A stretch of 64,000 nucleotides of DNA from Clostridiisalibacter paucivorans DSM 22131 (GTDB lineage: Bacteria; Bacillota; Clostridia; Tissierellales; Clostridiisalibacteraceae). Shown piece after piece: positions 36,390-45,887 of this stretch. The stretch is taken from positions 62,001-126,000 of the forward strand of contig NZ_JHVL01000002.1 in the NCBI RefSeq assembly GCF_000620125.1, in the 5' to 3' direction. Both the position numbers and the translations under genes were made by a program. The notes under the pieces were generated by a model. The model had not been told where the DNA came from, searched no databases, and worked only from the letters and a program-made list of their open reading frames with translations. The stretch's first letter is position 1. Every line of letters starts with the position of its first letter.

Positions 36390-37415
36390 CTATCTTTTTG
36401 AACTTGCAGCTACTTTTTTTAGCATATCAATATCTTCAACAGCCTTTCCTGTGCCTAAAACCACACAATCTAAAGGACTTTCAGCTATCAAAACTGGCAT
36501 ACCAGTTTCTTCCGCTACTAATTTATCTAACCCATTAAGAAATGCCCCTCCGCCAGTAAGCATTATCCCTTGTTCCATTACATCTGCTGCCAACTCTGGA
36601 GGAGTTTTTTCCAATGTATATTTTATTGCATCTATTATATTTAATACAGGCTCTTTCAATGCTTCATATATTTCTGAAGAACAGACCTCAATAGTTTTAG
36701 GTAACCCTGCTACAAGATCTCTACCTCTAATATTCATTTTTTGTTCTTTACCTTTTAAATAAGCAGAACCTATAGTCATCTTTATATCTTCTGCAGTTCT
36801 TTCACCTATCATTAAATTATATTGTTTCTTTATAAACTGAATTATAGAGTCATCCATCTCATCGCCACCAACTCTTATAGACCTACTGGTTACGATACCT
36901 CCTAAGGATATTATTGCTACCTCCGTAGTTCCTCCTCCTATATCAACTACCATGCTTCCAGTAGGATCTTGTACCGGAAGATTAGCTCCTATAGATGCTG
37001 CCATAGGTTCCTCTATAAGATAAGCCTCTCTTGCTCCAGCTTGTTGAGCAGCATTCTCTACTGCCCTCTTTTCAACTTCTGTTACTCCCGATGGAACACA
37101 TATTACAACTCTAGGTTGAACAAAAGTTTTCCCTTGATAAGCCTTTTTTAAAAAATATTTAATCATATTCTGAGTTATATTAAAATCTGCTATTACACCA
37201 TCCTTTATAGGTCTTATGGCTATAATATTTCCTGGTGTCCTTCCTATCATCCTTTTTGCCTCTTCTCCCACAGCCATAACCTCATTGGTCTTAGTTTCTA
37301 TGGCTACAACTGATGGTTCTCTAACTACTATACCTCTTCCCTTTACATAAACTAATGTATTAGCAGTTCCTAAGTCTATTCCCATATCTTTAGAAAATAT
37401 ATTAAACATACCCAT
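36390..37415 (-). CDS. mreB: Rod-shape determining actin MreB
   Basis: This 341-residue bacterial actin has phosphate 1 ([14 protein letters not shown]), phosphate 2 ([18 protein letters not shown]) and the adenosine motif ([17 protein letters not shown]). The N-terminal FNIFSKD is the amphipathic membrane tag. It is first of mreB-mreC-mreD-pbp2, and radC lies just upstream as in many Firmicutes. Confidence 0.97.
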   Translation of the reverse strand: MGMFNIFSKDMGIDLGTANTLVYVKGRGIVVREPSVVAIETKTNEVMAVGEEAKRMIGRTPGNIIAIRPIKDGVIADFNITQNMIKYFLKKAYQGKTFVQPRVVICVPSGVTEVEKRAVENAAQQAGAREAYLIEEPMAASIGANLPVQDPTGSMVVDIGGGTTEVAIISLGGIVTSRSIRVGGDEMDDSIIQFIKKQYNLMIGERTAEDIKMTIGSAYLKGKEQKMNIRGRDLVAGLPKTIEVCSSEIYEALKEPVLNIIDAIKYTLEKTPPELAADVMEQGIMLTGGGAFLNGLDKLVAEETGMPVLIAESPLDCVVLGTGKAVEDIDMLKKVAASSKR

Positions 37416-37440
37416 ATTTATTGCTCCTTCCTGTCCTATC

Positions 37441-38130
37441 TTATATCAAATTTTTTTCTTTAAGACTAATATATTTATTATTTCCAATAATAATATGATC
37501 GAGTACTTTTATTCCCAACAATTCTCCACACTCATACAACCTTTTAGATACAGCTATATCCTCTCTACTAGGTGTAGGGTCTCCACTAGGATGATTATGC
37601 GTCAATATTATAGATGCACTACTCCTTTTTATTGCATCTATAAAAACTTCCCTGGGATGAACAATTGAAGAGTTTAAGCTACCTATAGAAATATCATTAA
37701 TAGCTATAATTTTATTTTTAATATTCAACATTATTATCTTAAAATATTCTTTTTTAAAATTTCTCATTTCTTCCATCAATAAGTTGACTACATCCAATGG
37801 TGATGTAATTTGTAAAGAATCTTGTTTATTGTATGCTGCTAATCTCTTTCCCAACTCTATGGCAGAAAGTATCTGAGCAGCCTTACATCTTCCAATCCCT
37901 TCTACAGCCATAAGTTCTTCTAAAGAACTTTGCGACAAGAATTCTAAACCAGATTGATCCAATGAAAGCACCCTATTAGACAATTCTAAAGCTGTATTTT
38001 TCTTACTACCTGTCCTTATAATTATAGCCAGAAGTTCTGAATTCGATAACATTTTAGGCCCATATTTATATAGTTTTTCTCTAGGTCTTTCTTCTTTAGG
38101 CATGTCTTTAATTGTATAATTACAATTCAT
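37441..38130 (-). CDS. radC: RadC/YsxA-type JAB-domain protein
   Basis: This 229-residue protein has an N-terminal helix-hairpin-helix-like part ([25 protein letters not shown]) and a C-terminal JAB1/MPN-like metal site ([42 protein letters not shown], in pieces: HxH, then a S-x7-D pattern). It was historically linked to DNA repair but its role is unproven. The ATG at 38130 has AGGAGG 6 nt upstream and gives the usual start; the longer frame to 38190 would overlap maf. Confidence 0.93.
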   Translation of the reverse strand: MNCNYTIKDMPKEERPREKLYKYGPKMLSNSELLAIIIRTGSKKNTALELSNRVLSLDQSGLEFLSQSSLEELMAVEGIGRCKAAQILSAIELGKRLAAYNKQDSLQITSPLDVVNLLMEEMRNFKKEYFKIIMLNIKNKIIAINDISIGSLNSSIVHPREVFIDAIKRSSASIILTHNHPSGDPTPSREDIAVSKRLYECGELLGIKVLDHIIIGNNKYISLKEKNLI

Positions 38131-38161
38131 ATTAATCCTCCTATAAGCACCTAAACCATTA

Positions 38162-38740
38162 CTATAACAACATAATATCAAAATACTCACTTAAAATATT
38201 ATCTACTTTTGCTATAGGTAGACCAACTACGTTAGAATAAGAACCTTTAATCCCTTTTACAAATATAGCTCCCTTTCCTTGTATACCATAAGAACCTGCT
38301 TTATCTATATATTCTCCTGTATCTAAATATTTCTCTATAAGAGTATCCTTCAATTGTCTAAATTCAACTTTAGTTTCTTCATAATCAACTACTTTTATAT
38401 TGGAACCTGTTTTCATAACTGCTATACCTGTAAACACAGAATGTACACTTCCACTTAAGTATTTAAGCATATTATAAGCCTCTCTTCTATCTTGAGGCTT
38501 ACCTAATATCCTTCCCTTATAAACTAAAGTATCTGCAGCTATTATTATGTCGTTTTTACTAACTCTTTTTGACACATCTTCAGCCTTCTGAAAGGCTAAA
38601 GACATAGCATTAACTTCTGGAGACATATCTTTGTCCATATATTCTTCTATGAAACTTCCCTTTACATGCAATTTGGCATTAAATTTTGACAATAAAGATT
38701 TCCTCCTAGGAGACATAGATGCCAATATTATTCTGTTCAT
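38162..38740 (-). CDS. maf: Maf-like nucleoside triphosphate pyrophosphatase
   Basis: This protein of about 192 residues begins MNRIILASMSPRRKSLLSKF, the Maf signature. IIIAADTLVYKGRILGKPQDRREAYNMLKYLSG and the YIDKAGSYGIQGKGAIFVKGIKGSYSNVVGLPIAKV block follow. Maf proteins hydrolyse non-canonical or UTP/dTTP-type nucleotides and can arrest septation. The ATG at 38740 is chosen over an upstream GTG. It is next to radC and the mre genes. Confidence 0.95.
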   Translation of the reverse strand: MNRIILASMSPRRKSLLSKFNAKLHVKGSFIEEYMDKDMSPEVNAMSLAFQKAEDVSKRVSKNDIIIAADTLVYKGRILGKPQDRREAYNMLKYLSGSVHSVFTGIAVMKTGSNIKVVDYEETKVEFRQLKDTLIEKYLDTGEYIDKAGSYGIQGKGAIFVKGIKGSYSNVVGLPIAKVDNILSEYFDIMLL

Positions 38741-38752
38741 ATCCTTCACCTA

Positions 38753-39004
38753 CTAAATTCTTTTATAAACAAATATAGCTATAATAAGACCTAAGACACT
38801 GGCTATATTAATATTAAGCATAAAACCAAAAGTTAATTGTATAACATTTAAATCAATATGCCATGGCTCTTTTATTCCTATAGAATATCCTTTAGATAAA
38901 AAACTTATCTGTTCTCCAAAAAGATCTCCTATTATTCCACCTATAATTATTCCCACAAGAATCAATATTATTAATACGGCGGTTCCTCTACTTCGAGCCC
39001 TCAT
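38753..39004 (-). CDS. DUF4321 small membrane protein
   Basis: This protein of about 83 residues has two membrane helices: AVLIILILVGIIIGGIIGDLFG near the start and LTFGFMLNINIASVLGLIIAIFVYKRI at the end, with a short exposed loop. It matches DUF4321, found beside maf in Clostridia. The ATG at 39004 has GGGAGG at proper spacing. Function unknown. Confidence 0.82.
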   Translation of the reverse strand: MRARSRGTAVLIILILVGIIIGGIIGDLFGEQISFLSKGYSIGIKEPWHIDLNVIQLTFGFMLNINIASVLGLIIAIFVYKRI

Positions 39005-39029
39005 TTTCATCCTCCCTTATTTTTCATAA

Positions 39030-39545
39030 TCACATAATCGCATTTGCCATATTGTTCTTTAAATTATTAAACAAGAATATTGAAGACAGCCCTACAAAGT
39101 ATCCTGTAAAAAGACTGACTAATATCATTACAGGTAAGTATGAATAAATCATAATATTCTCCATCACTATAGTTGCAACTGTAATTTGAGATATATTATG
39201 TGCTATAGCTCCTAATATGCTAACTCCAATCAAGCTAAAATGCTTTGACAATGTCTTGTATACTAAAAACATTACCAAAGTGCTTATAACCGCTGCTGGC
39301 AAACTATACATAAGTGCAGTTACATTTCCTGTAGATAAAGCTAAAATTATCGTCCTCAAAAATGAAACCAATAATCCTGCCTTTAATCCATATAATACTA
39401 CTGTAATCAGAGCCACAATATTAGCCAATCCCAACTTTGCTCCAGGAGCAATAAATGGTATAGGAATAAAAGATTCAATTATACTCAATACCAATCCTGA
39501 ACCAACAAGCAATGAAAGGAAAATAGCTCTTTTAGTTCTATTCAT
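39030..39545 (-). CDS. Gx transporter family membrane protein (Hpre_diP_synt_I)
   Basis: This protein of about 171 residues has five or six membrane helices. It contains LVGSGLVLSIIESFIPIPFIAPGAKLGLANIVALITVVLYG in pieces; the PGAKLGLAN motif marks the family once called heptaprenyl diphosphate synthase component I, now viewed as ECF-transporter S-like. It lies after the NusG_II gene and downstream of rnf, a frequent clostridial arrangement. The substrate is unknown. The ATG at 39545 has AGGGGTG 6 nt upstream. Confidence 0.85.
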   Translation of the reverse strand: MNRTKRAIFLSLLVGSGLVLSIIESFIPIPFIAPGAKLGLANIVALITVVLYGLKAGLLVSFLRTIILALSTGNVTALMYSLPAAVISTLVMFLVYKTLSKHFSLIGVSILGAIAHNISQITVATIVMENIMIYSYLPVMILVSLFTGYFVGLSSIFLFNNLKNNMANAIM

Positions 39546-39564
39546 ATATAACACCCCTAGCATA

Positions 39565-39954
39565 TCAATAACTATAGTCATCTACTGATTCTTCATAATC
39601 ATTAGAAGTTATCTCTATAAATAATCTGTTTGGTAAACATACCGCTATATGACCTGGCTTAGAAATCCAGCCTTGCCTTTCACAAAGATGGTCAGGACAA
39701 TCTGATTCAATTATTCTTGCTTTGCCATCTCCTATCTCTATTTTATTATGTCCATACTCTGTATCTATATCAATAATTTCACCTATCATATTTTTTCCTA
39801 AAGAGAAACGTTTATATTCTCTATTGTTTACAGTCACAACAAGATATTTCGTTCCATCATTCCATGCCATTTCTTTTACAACCAATAAACCTGAAATACT
39901 CAATATTATAATTGCTATTATAAGAACCTTGTCCCATTTTGTCATAAATCTCAT
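39565..39954 (-). CDS. NusG domain II-containing membrane-anchored protein
   Basis: This protein of about 129 residues has one N-terminal membrane helix (KVLIIAIIILSISGLLVV). An extracytoplasmic NusG domain-II-type beta barrel follows (KYLVVTVNNREYKRFSL to IESDCPDHLCERQGWISKPGHIAVCLPNRLFIEI), with three Cys in CPDHLCERQG and AVCLPN. The ATG at 39954 is chosen for its AAGGGAAG site. These proteins regularly accompany Rnf and the Gx transporter. Their role is unknown, possibly linked to extracytoplasmic redox or flavin handling. Confidence 0.82.
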   Translation of the reverse strand: MRFMTKWDKVLIIAIIILSISGLLVVKEMAWNDGTKYLVVTVNNREYKRFSLGKNMIGEIIDIDTEYGHNKIEIGDGKARIIESDCPDHLCERQGWISKPGHIAVCLPNRLFIEITSNDYEESVDDYSY

Positions 39955-40084
39955 TGAAACACTTCCCTTTACATTATGATAAAAAATATATGACTTCAAA
40001 TTGTAAAATTAGACAGTATCACATTTAAAGTTTACCATTTAACTAAGTCTTTTACAAGTAACAATTTTTGCACATATTAGTCAT

Positions 40085-40116
40085 AAAAAAGAGAACCCCT
40101 TTTGGGATTCCCTTTT
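40085..40116 (-). terminator. Terminator of the rnf operon
   Basis: A 12-bp stem with GU pairs (AAAGGGAATCCC with GGGGTTCTCTTT) is followed by six T on the minus strand, immediately after rnfB. Confidence 0.85.
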
Positions 40117-40119
40117 AAA

Positions 40120-41118
40120 TTATTTAAGTTCAATTGCATCCTTTGGACACTTTTCTGCACAAACACCACAGCCAATACATTTATCTTCTATCACCTTATG
40201 TGTTTGCTTTAATTCCCCTTCTATAGCATCTACTGGACAATTTTTAGCGCATATTGTACAACCGATACATTTATCTTCAGAAATATTAGCTTTCTTTCTA
40301 TTTTCTAGCTGCCCACTTATTGCACCAGTAGGACATTTTTCAACACAAACCATACAATTTCTGCATTTTTCATAGTCAATCTTTGCCAATTTATTTTCAA
40401 ACTCTATTGCTCCAAAAGGACAAGATTTTACACATATTTGACACCCAATACATCCTGTAGAACATTTATCTTTAACATCTTTTCCAAACTCATTACTATT
40501 ACATTCCACATGCACTTTTTGACTATAAGGTACCAACTCTATTACACTTTTAGGACATGCTTCAATGCACTTACCGCAAGATGTACATTTATCTGGATCT
40601 ATTTTAGCTATACCATCTTCTATAGAAATAGCATCAAAAGCGCATACATCTAAGCAAGTCCCCAATCCTAGACATCCATATTGACAAGCTTTGCTTCCGC
40701 CTCCAACTAATACTGCAGCTTTACAATCTTTGATGCCCGTATATTCAAATTTATTCTTAGCATTACATTCTGTTCCTTGACACATTACCTTTGCTACTTT
40801 TTTCTCTCCAGCCTCAGCTTGAACTCCCATAACAAGTCCTATCTTTTCAGCAGCATTAGCTCCACCTACAGGACATGCATTAACTGGAGCTTTTCCTGAA
40901 GCTATAGCTGTTGCTAATCCATCACATCCTGGAAATCCACAAGCTCCACAGTTAGCACCTGGTAATGCCTTTCTTATTTCTTCAACTTTTGGGTCAACTT
41001 CTACAGCAAAAACCCTTGAAGCTACGGCTAACCCTGAACCAAATACTAACCCTAATCCACCTAAACTAATTACAGGAAATAATATATTGCTCATTATGCT
41101 TTGATCCATTATTTTCAC
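40120..41118 (-). CDS. rnfB: Rnf electron transport complex subunit RnfB
   Basis: RnfB is the ferredoxin entry subunit. The 332-residue protein has an N-terminal membrane helix and the Fe-S domain CGACGFPGCDGLA (about 57-69). A middle Cys-rich part (CQGTEC, CQYGCLGLGTCLDVC) follows, then five CxxCxxCxxxCP ferredoxin motifs (CTSCGKCIEACP, CIGCQICVKSCP, CRNCMVCVEKCP, CIGCTICAKNCP, CIGCGVCAEKCP). This is an iron-sulfur-rich RnfB, longer than proteobacterial forms and like those of acetogens. It is last in rnfCDGEAB. Confidence 0.95.
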   Translation of the reverse strand: MKIMDQSIMSNILFPVISLGGLGLVFGSGLAVASRVFAVEVDPKVEEIRKALPGANCGACGFPGCDGLATAIASGKAPVNACPVGGANAAEKIGLVMGVQAEAGEKKVAKVMCQGTECNAKNKFEYTGIKDCKAAVLVGGGSKACQYGCLGLGTCLDVCAFDAISIEDGIAKIDPDKCTSCGKCIEACPKSVIELVPYSQKVHVECNSNEFGKDVKDKCSTGCIGCQICVKSCPFGAIEFENKLAKIDYEKCRNCMVCVEKCPTGAISGQLENRKKANISEDKCIGCTICAKNCPVDAIEGELKQTHKVIEDKCIGCGVCAEKCPKDAIELK

Positions 41119-41121
41119 CTC

Positions 41122-41694
41122 CTATACAAGTCCAGCAAAACCTAAAAATGCTATAGACATTAATCCTGCTGTTATCAATGCTATTGGAAAACCCTTTAAC
41201 GATTCTGGAACATCAGCTAACGCAAGTCTCTCCCTTATACCTGCAAATAGAACTATAGCTAAAGAAAATCCTACAGAAGCACCTATTGCATTAACTATTG
41301 TTTCAATCAAAGTATATCCTTCTTGAATATTCAGTATTGCAAGCCCAAGAACTGCACAGTTTGTTGTTATAAGAGGTAAGTATACACCTAATGCCTCATA
41401 TAAAGCAGGGCTTGATTTCTTTACAAACATCTCAACAAATTGCACTAAAGAAGCAATTACTAATATAAAAGCTATTGTCTGAAGAAATTCTAATCCTAAT
41501 GTATTTAATATAGCCTTTTGTATTATATAAGTTATAATAGATGCTAATGTCATAACAAATGTAACTGCCATACCCATTCCACTAGCAGTTTCAACTTGTT
41601 TTGAAACTCCTAAGAATGGACATATTCCTAAAAATTTTGACAACACAAAGTTATTAACCAATATAGCACTAATTAATATTGTTAATAAACCCAT
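41122..41694 (-). CDS. rnfA: Rnf complex membrane subunit RnfA
   Basis: This 190-residue protein has six membrane helices. It carries CPFLGVSKQ near the N-terminus and [10 protein letters not shown] in the middle; these half-helix cysteines pair with those of RnfE to hold a membrane [2Fe-2S] cluster in solved Rnf/Nqr structures. It forms the ion path with RnfD and RnfE. It is separated from rnfB by 3 nt. Confidence 0.96.
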   Translation of the reverse strand: MGLLTILISAILVNNFVLSKFLGICPFLGVSKQVETASGMGMAVTFVMTLASIITYIIQKAILNTLGLEFLQTIAFILVIASLVQFVEMFVKKSSPALYEALGVYLPLITTNCAVLGLAILNIQEGYTLIETIVNAIGASVGFSLAIVLFAGIRERLALADVPESLKGFPIALITAGLMSIAFLGFAGLV

Positions 41695-41710
41695 TTATAC
41701 TCCTCCCCCT

Positions 41711-42313
41711 TTACGCTTCTCTTTTTTTTCTAAGTTTTGTCCAATTATATAAACCTATCAATAGACCCAACGCAAGGAATGCTCCAGGAGGCAATATCAT
41801 TATTATAGCTGGTTTAAACGCTTCACCTAATAATTGAAATCCAAATATACTACCTGCACCTAAAAGTTCTCTAATTATACCTAATACAGTAAGAGCTAAA
41901 GTAAATCCTAATCCCATTCCTAAGCCATCACCTATTGAAAAAACAGGATTATTCTTTGAAGCAAAAGACTCAGCTCTACCTAATATTACACAGTTAACAA
42001 CTATCAAAGGTATGAAAAGTCCCAATGAATTATATAACTCAACTGCATAGGCATGCATAAACATTCCAATTAAAGTAACAAATGTTGCTATTATAACTAT
42101 AAACGCTGGTATACGGATTTTATCTGGTATAACCTTTCTCAACAAAGAAACCACAAAATTTGATCCAATTAACACTGAAGTAGTAGCTAACCCCATTGCC
42201 ATACCATTAGTAGCTGAAGTAGTAACAGCTAATGTAGGACACATACCAAGTACTTGAACAAATGTTGGGTTCTCATCAATTATCCCATTTTTAAGAGTCT
42301 TAAAGAAATTCAT
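41711..42313 (-). CDS. rnfE: Rnf complex membrane subunit RnfE
   Basis: This 200-residue protein is a six-helix homologue of RnfA with inverted topology. Its cysteine motifs are CPTLAVT (about 25-31) and NCVILGRAESFASKN. Together with RnfA it coordinates the membrane iron-sulfur cluster. The C-terminus is basic (KLRKKREA). Confidence 0.96.
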   Translation of the reverse strand: MNFFKTLKNGIIDENPTFVQVLGMCPTLAVTTSATNGMAMGLATTSVLIGSNFVVSLLRKVIPDKIRIPAFIVIIATFVTLIGMFMHAYAVELYNSLGLFIPLIVVNCVILGRAESFASKNNPVFSIGDGLGMGLGFTLALTVLGIIRELLGAGSIFGFQLLGEAFKPAIIMILPPGAFLALGLLIGLYNWTKLRKKREA

Positions 42314-42340
42314 TTTTTCACCTCCGCACTTTATCTCTAA

Positions 42341-43369
42341 TTATTTATTTAATCCACTATTAAATAACTCTCTAGCTACATTTACCCCTTTTGTTATTGC
42401 ATCAGAAGTAACTGTAGCTCCAGTTACAGCCTGAATTTCATTGTCATTTGAAGGAGAAGATTTTACAGATACTATTTCACTATCAGCTTTCTTCCCTTCA
42501 TATTGTGCTTGAAATTCTGGCGTAATGGCTTTATCTCCAACACCAGGTGTCTCTTTATGATTTATAACCTTGACACCTGTTATTTTACCTTCTAAAGAAA
42601 TACCAGTCATAATCTCTATATTACCACCATATCCTTCAGTGCCTGTTTCTATTATATATCCTAATACCTCTTCACCATTTAATCCCTTATGTGCTTCAAT
42701 GACTCCTTCAGAAGCACCATCTAATTCCATAACTTCAAAAGACTCTGCATCAGGAAATAGCTCTTTCTTAGCTGATTCGATTTTTTCTTTATTAGCGCTT
42801 TCTACTTTATCTGGGCTAACACCAGTATTAAACAATTCTCTAGCTAAATTTACTCCCTTTGTAACTGCATTTGATGTAATTGTAGCCCCTGTTATGGCTT
42901 GAATTTCATTGTCATTAGATGGAGTAGTTTTTACAACTGTTATTTCATTGTCAACTTTTTTCCCACTATATTGACCTTGGAATTCCACACTGGTTGAATT
43001 AGCCCCAAGACCTGGTGTCTCTTGATGTCCTACAACCTTTACTGCTTTGATTATACCATCAGAAGAAATTCCAGTTATAACTTCTACATTTCCTCCATAT
43101 CCTGAAGTGGCAGTTTTAATAGCAAATCCCACTACTTCTCCACCTTTTAATCCTTTATATGCTTCAATTATTTCCTCTGATGTACCGCTTAACTCAACAG
43201 CTTCAAAAGACTCTGCATCAGAAAGAACTTCTTTTCTAGCAGCCTCACTTTTTGCTGCCTCAACCTCTAATATTTTTTCAGAGGTTATTCCATTAGAAAG
43301 TCCAAGTACAACCGCTGCTACAGCAGTAATTATAAATAATATTAATCCCAATTTAATTATCTCACGCAT
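42341..43369 (-). CDS. rnfG: RnfG with two tandem FMN-binding domains
   Basis: RnfG passes electrons through a covalently bound FMN outside the membrane. This 342-residue protein has one N-terminal membrane helix (about 6-24) and then two copies of the FMN_bind domain (about 38-182 and 195-338). Each ends in a flavinylation motif: TGATIT with Thr163 and TGATVT with Thr319. The repeats are close (SNDNEIQAITGATITS against SNDNEIQAVTGATVTS), which points to a recent duplication. Ordinary RnfG has a single domain and about 180-210 residues. The ApbE flavin transferase needed for attachment is not encoded in the window. Confidence 0.95.
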   Translation of the reverse strand: MREIIKLGLILFIITAVAAVVLGLSNGITSEKILEVEAAKSEAARKEVLSDAESFEAVELSGTSEEIIEAYKGLKGGEVVGFAIKTATSGYGGNVEVITGISSDGIIKAVKVVGHQETPGLGANSTSVEFQGQYSGKKVDNEITVVKTTPSNDNEIQAITGATITSNAVTKGVNLARELFNTGVSPDKVESANKEKIESAKKELFPDAESFEVMELDGASEGVIEAHKGLNGEEVLGYIIETGTEGYGGNIEIMTGISLEGKITGVKVINHKETPGVGDKAITPEFQAQYEGKKADSEIVSVKSSPSNDNEIQAVTGATVTSDAITKGVNVARELFNSGLNK

Positions 43370-44303
43370 TTTGCTTCACCTCACCAAATACTTTTGGACT
43401 AGTATATTTATCTATAATAGGTGCGGCAACATTCATCAATAATATGGAATATGAAACACCTTCAGGATATCCACCATATAATCTAATTACTGATGTTATA
43501 ATACCACATCCTATACCAAATATTATTTGTCCTCGTGGTGTAACTGGTGAAGATGCATAATCTGTAGCCATATAAAATGCACCTAACATTAAACCACCGG
43601 CAAATAAATGATAGGTCATCATTTCAAATCCTCCACCAAATATAAAGGTCATTATAGCTACTGTAGCTATATAGGTAAAAGGTATTCTCCAAGTAATTAT
43701 GCCTTTATATAATAAGTAAATTCCTCCAAGTATTAGTAATAGTGCTGAAGTTTCTCCTAGACATCCACCTATATTACCTATTAGTACATTAGTTAAAGAC
43801 GGTAATGGCTGACTTGCTTCTCCACCCATAATAGCAAGTGGTGTAGCAGTACTTACTGCATCTGCTCCCGGTGTAACCCAACTTGTCATAGCTACTGGCC
43901 ATGATGCTAACAACATAGCCCTTGCTGCCAATGCAGGATTCATAAAGTTATGTCCCAATCCTCCAAAAGCTTGCTTTACTATCGCTATAGCAAAAACTGA
44001 TCCTATTACAGGTAACCACCATGGCGCTGAAGCAGGTATATTAAAGGCCAAAAGTAATCCAGTAACCACAGCACTTAAGTCATTTATCGTAACAGGCTTC
44101 TTCAACATCTTTTGTATAATTACTTCTGTAATAACTGCAGAAGCTATTGCTAGTACTATTAGTTTAAGCGCATTAAATCTAAAAAAATATAAACTTGCCA
44201 AAGTTGCAGGCAATAACGCTATTAAGACATCTCTCATCACCGATGTAATAGTCTCATCAGACCTCAAGTGAGGAGAAGATGATCCAATTAGTATTGTATC
44301 CAT
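43362..44303 (-). CDS. rnfD: Rnf complex membrane subunit RnfD
   Basis: This 313-residue protein has about eight to ten membrane helices. It contains SSPHLRSDETI at the start, GGLGHNFMNPALAARAML, and AVSTATPLAIMGG, the covalent FMN site on Thr before the Pro. It overlaps rnfG by 8 nt. RnfD with A and E builds the ion-moving core. Confidence 0.96.
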   Translation of the reverse strand: MDTILIGSSSPHLRSDETITSVMRDVLIALLPATLASLYFFRFNALKLIVLAIASAVITEVIIQKMLKKPVTINDLSAVVTGLLLAFNIPASAPWWLPVIGSVFAIAIVKQAFGGLGHNFMNPALAARAMLLASWPVAMTSWVTPGADAVSTATPLAIMGGEASQPLPSLTNVLIGNIGGCLGETSALLLILGGIYLLYKGIITWRIPFTYIATVAIMTFIFGGGFEMMTYHLFAGGLMLGAFYMATDYASSPVTPRGQIIFGIGCGIITSVIRLYGGYPEGVSYSILLMNVAAPIIDKYTSPKVFGEVKQNA

Positions 44304-44321
44304 TTCAAAACCCCCTATCTA

Positions 44322-45644
44322 TTAGCTTTTTCTCCTTTTTGCTATTATTTCTTTCTTTGCTACTCTTATTGATTGAAGTAATGGTCTCTTTGAAGGACAG
44401 ACAAAAGAACAGGAACCACATTCTATACAATCTAAAGCTCTATATCCTTCTGCTTCTTCAAACATTTTCTTTAAGGACAATTTACTTATATTCAATGGTT
44501 GCAAATGCACAGGGCAAATATCTACACATTTACCACATCTTATACAAGGTCCTGGTTCAGGTAACCTAGCATCCTTTTCATTTAACACTAAAATTCCAGA
44601 TGTTCCCTTTATACATGGTATTTCATCACTAGATTGAGCAAGTCCCATCATAGGTCCACCCATAATTAATTTTCCAGGCTTTTCACTATAGCCTCCACAC
44701 TGTTCAATTATTTCTCTAAAAGGTGTTCCTATTTTTGTTATTAAATTTTTAGGTTCTTTAATTGCACTACCCGTAATTGTTGTTATTCTTTCAATTAACG
44801 GCATACCTGTCTGTATTGCAGTAGCAATAGCAGCTGCAGTACCTACATTGTTTACTACTACGCCTACATCCATAGGTAGACCACCAGAAGGCACCTCTCT
44901 TCCAGTAACAGCATTGATTATTCTCTTTTCATCCCCTTGTGGATACTTAGTTTTAAAGGAAACTATTTCAACACTTGAATCATCTTTTGAAGCTTCAACC
45001 ATTTTCGCAATAGCATCAGGTTTATTATTTTCAATACCTATATAACCCTTATCTACTCCCACAGCTTTCATTATAGCCTTTAAACCATATATTACAAGCT
45101 CAGGTTTTTCTAACATAAGTCTATGGTCGGCTGTTAAATATGGTTCACACTCCGCACCATTTAAAACTACAGTATCAATCTTTTTATCTGGCGGTGGAGA
45201 TAGTTTTACATGGGTAGGAAATCCAGCTCCTCCCATTCCTGTTATACCAGCTTCTTTTATTATTGCTAGTATTTCTTCTTTTGATAAAGAGTTTAAATCT
45301 CCTTTAGGCTGAATAGACTCATGAACTTCATTTTGCCCATCAGACTCTATAATAACTGACAACGCTTTTCCAGTGGGTGTAGCAATCTCTGTTATCTTTT
45401 TAACTGTACCAGATACACTGGAATGAATTGGTGCTGAAACAAAAGCCTCTGCTTCACCAATTTTTTGTCCAACTTTCACCTTGTCTCCAACTTTAACTAT
45501 AGGTTGACAAGGAGCTCCTATATGCTGTTGCATAGGAATTTTTACAATTGCAGGATCTTTAGCTTTTTCCACAGAAATATTTTCTGTTTGTTTCTTAAAA
45601 TGTGGTGGATGAACCCCACCCTTAAATGTGAGATCCTTTAACAT
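44322..45644 (-). CDS. rnfC: Rnf complex NADH-reacting subunit RnfC
   Basis: This 440-residue peripheral subunit carries the NADH/FMN site related to NuoF. GGVHPPHFKKQTE is at the N-terminus, MGGAGFPTHVKLSPP is the nucleotide-binding glycine-rich part, and an SLBB-like domain follows. Two [4Fe-4S] motifs come next, CIRCGKCVDICP and CIECGSCSFVCP (about 367-418). It is the first gene of rnfCDGEAB, behind the structured leader. Confidence 0.96.
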   Translation of the reverse strand: MLKDLTFKGGVHPPHFKKQTENISVEKAKDPAIVKIPMQQHIGAPCQPIVKVGDKVKVGQKIGEAEAFVSAPIHSSVSGTVKKITEIATPTGKALSVIIESDGQNEVHESIQPKGDLNSLSKEEILAIIKEAGITGMGGAGFPTHVKLSPPPDKKIDTVVLNGAECEPYLTADHRLMLEKPELVIYGLKAIMKAVGVDKGYIGIENNKPDAIAKMVEASKDDSSVEIVSFKTKYPQGDEKRIINAVTGREVPSGGLPMDVGVVVNNVGTAAAIATAIQTGMPLIERITTITGSAIKEPKNLITKIGTPFREIIEQCGGYSEKPGKLIMGGPMMGLAQSSDEIPCIKGTSGILVLNEKDARLPEPGPCIRCGKCVDICPVHLQPLNISKLSLKKMFEEAEGYRALDCIECGSCSFVCPSKRPLLQSIRVAKKEIIAKRRKS

Positions 45645-45726
45645 TTATTTCACCTCTTATCTATTTATTTTTATTTTGGTTATAATAATATTAGTTAATA
45701 AATATACAATGTAAAATACAAGTATT

Positions 45727-45742
45727 ATTTTGTATACAAAAT
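45727..45742. promoter_or_regulatory. Perfect 16-bp palindrome, possible operator upstream of rnfC
   Basis: ATTTTGTATACAAAAT is a perfect dyad with a GTATAC centre, resembling GntR-type operators (GT-N-TA-N-AC core). It lies between the leader terminator and rnfC. Confidence 0.45.
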
Positions 45743-45753
45743 GTTTTATACAT

Positions 45754-45873
45754 TAAAAAATAACAGAGTCTTTTTGTCCTGCTCAAATATACCTATGTTA
45801 ATAATTTATACATATAAAACCTTTTCATTGTATAATCGTTAAACACTTAGCAGTATTTTAAGCCATCTGTTAC
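45754..45873 (-). ncRNA. Structured leader of the rnf operon, candidate riboswitch or attenuator
   Basis: On the minus strand GTAACAGA (45866-45873) can pair with TCTGTTAT (about 45761-45768) as a closing helix of 8 bp, followed by a run of T (45754-45760). Inside are a CTTA/TAAG hairpin, a longer hairpin built on TTATAC/GTATAA with an inner ATGAAAA/TTTTAT helix, and an unpaired AGCAGGACAAAAAGAC strip before the closing helix. The layout of promoter, about 10 nt, multi-helix junction, U-run, then operon is that of a transcription-controlling riboswitch. I cannot assign a class by eye. Confidence 0.55.
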
Positions 45874-45887
45874 TTTTTTTACAATTC

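Noticed and set aside
38131-38190. N-terminal extension of radC
   Set aside because: It would overlap maf, adds a Cys/Leu-rich stretch unlike the family, and ignores the AGGAGG before the ATG at 38130.
42570-43442. Two plus-strand frames of 110 and 131 codons that resemble each other
   Set aside because: They are antisense shadows of the two rnfG repeats; their likeness only reflects the domain duplication.
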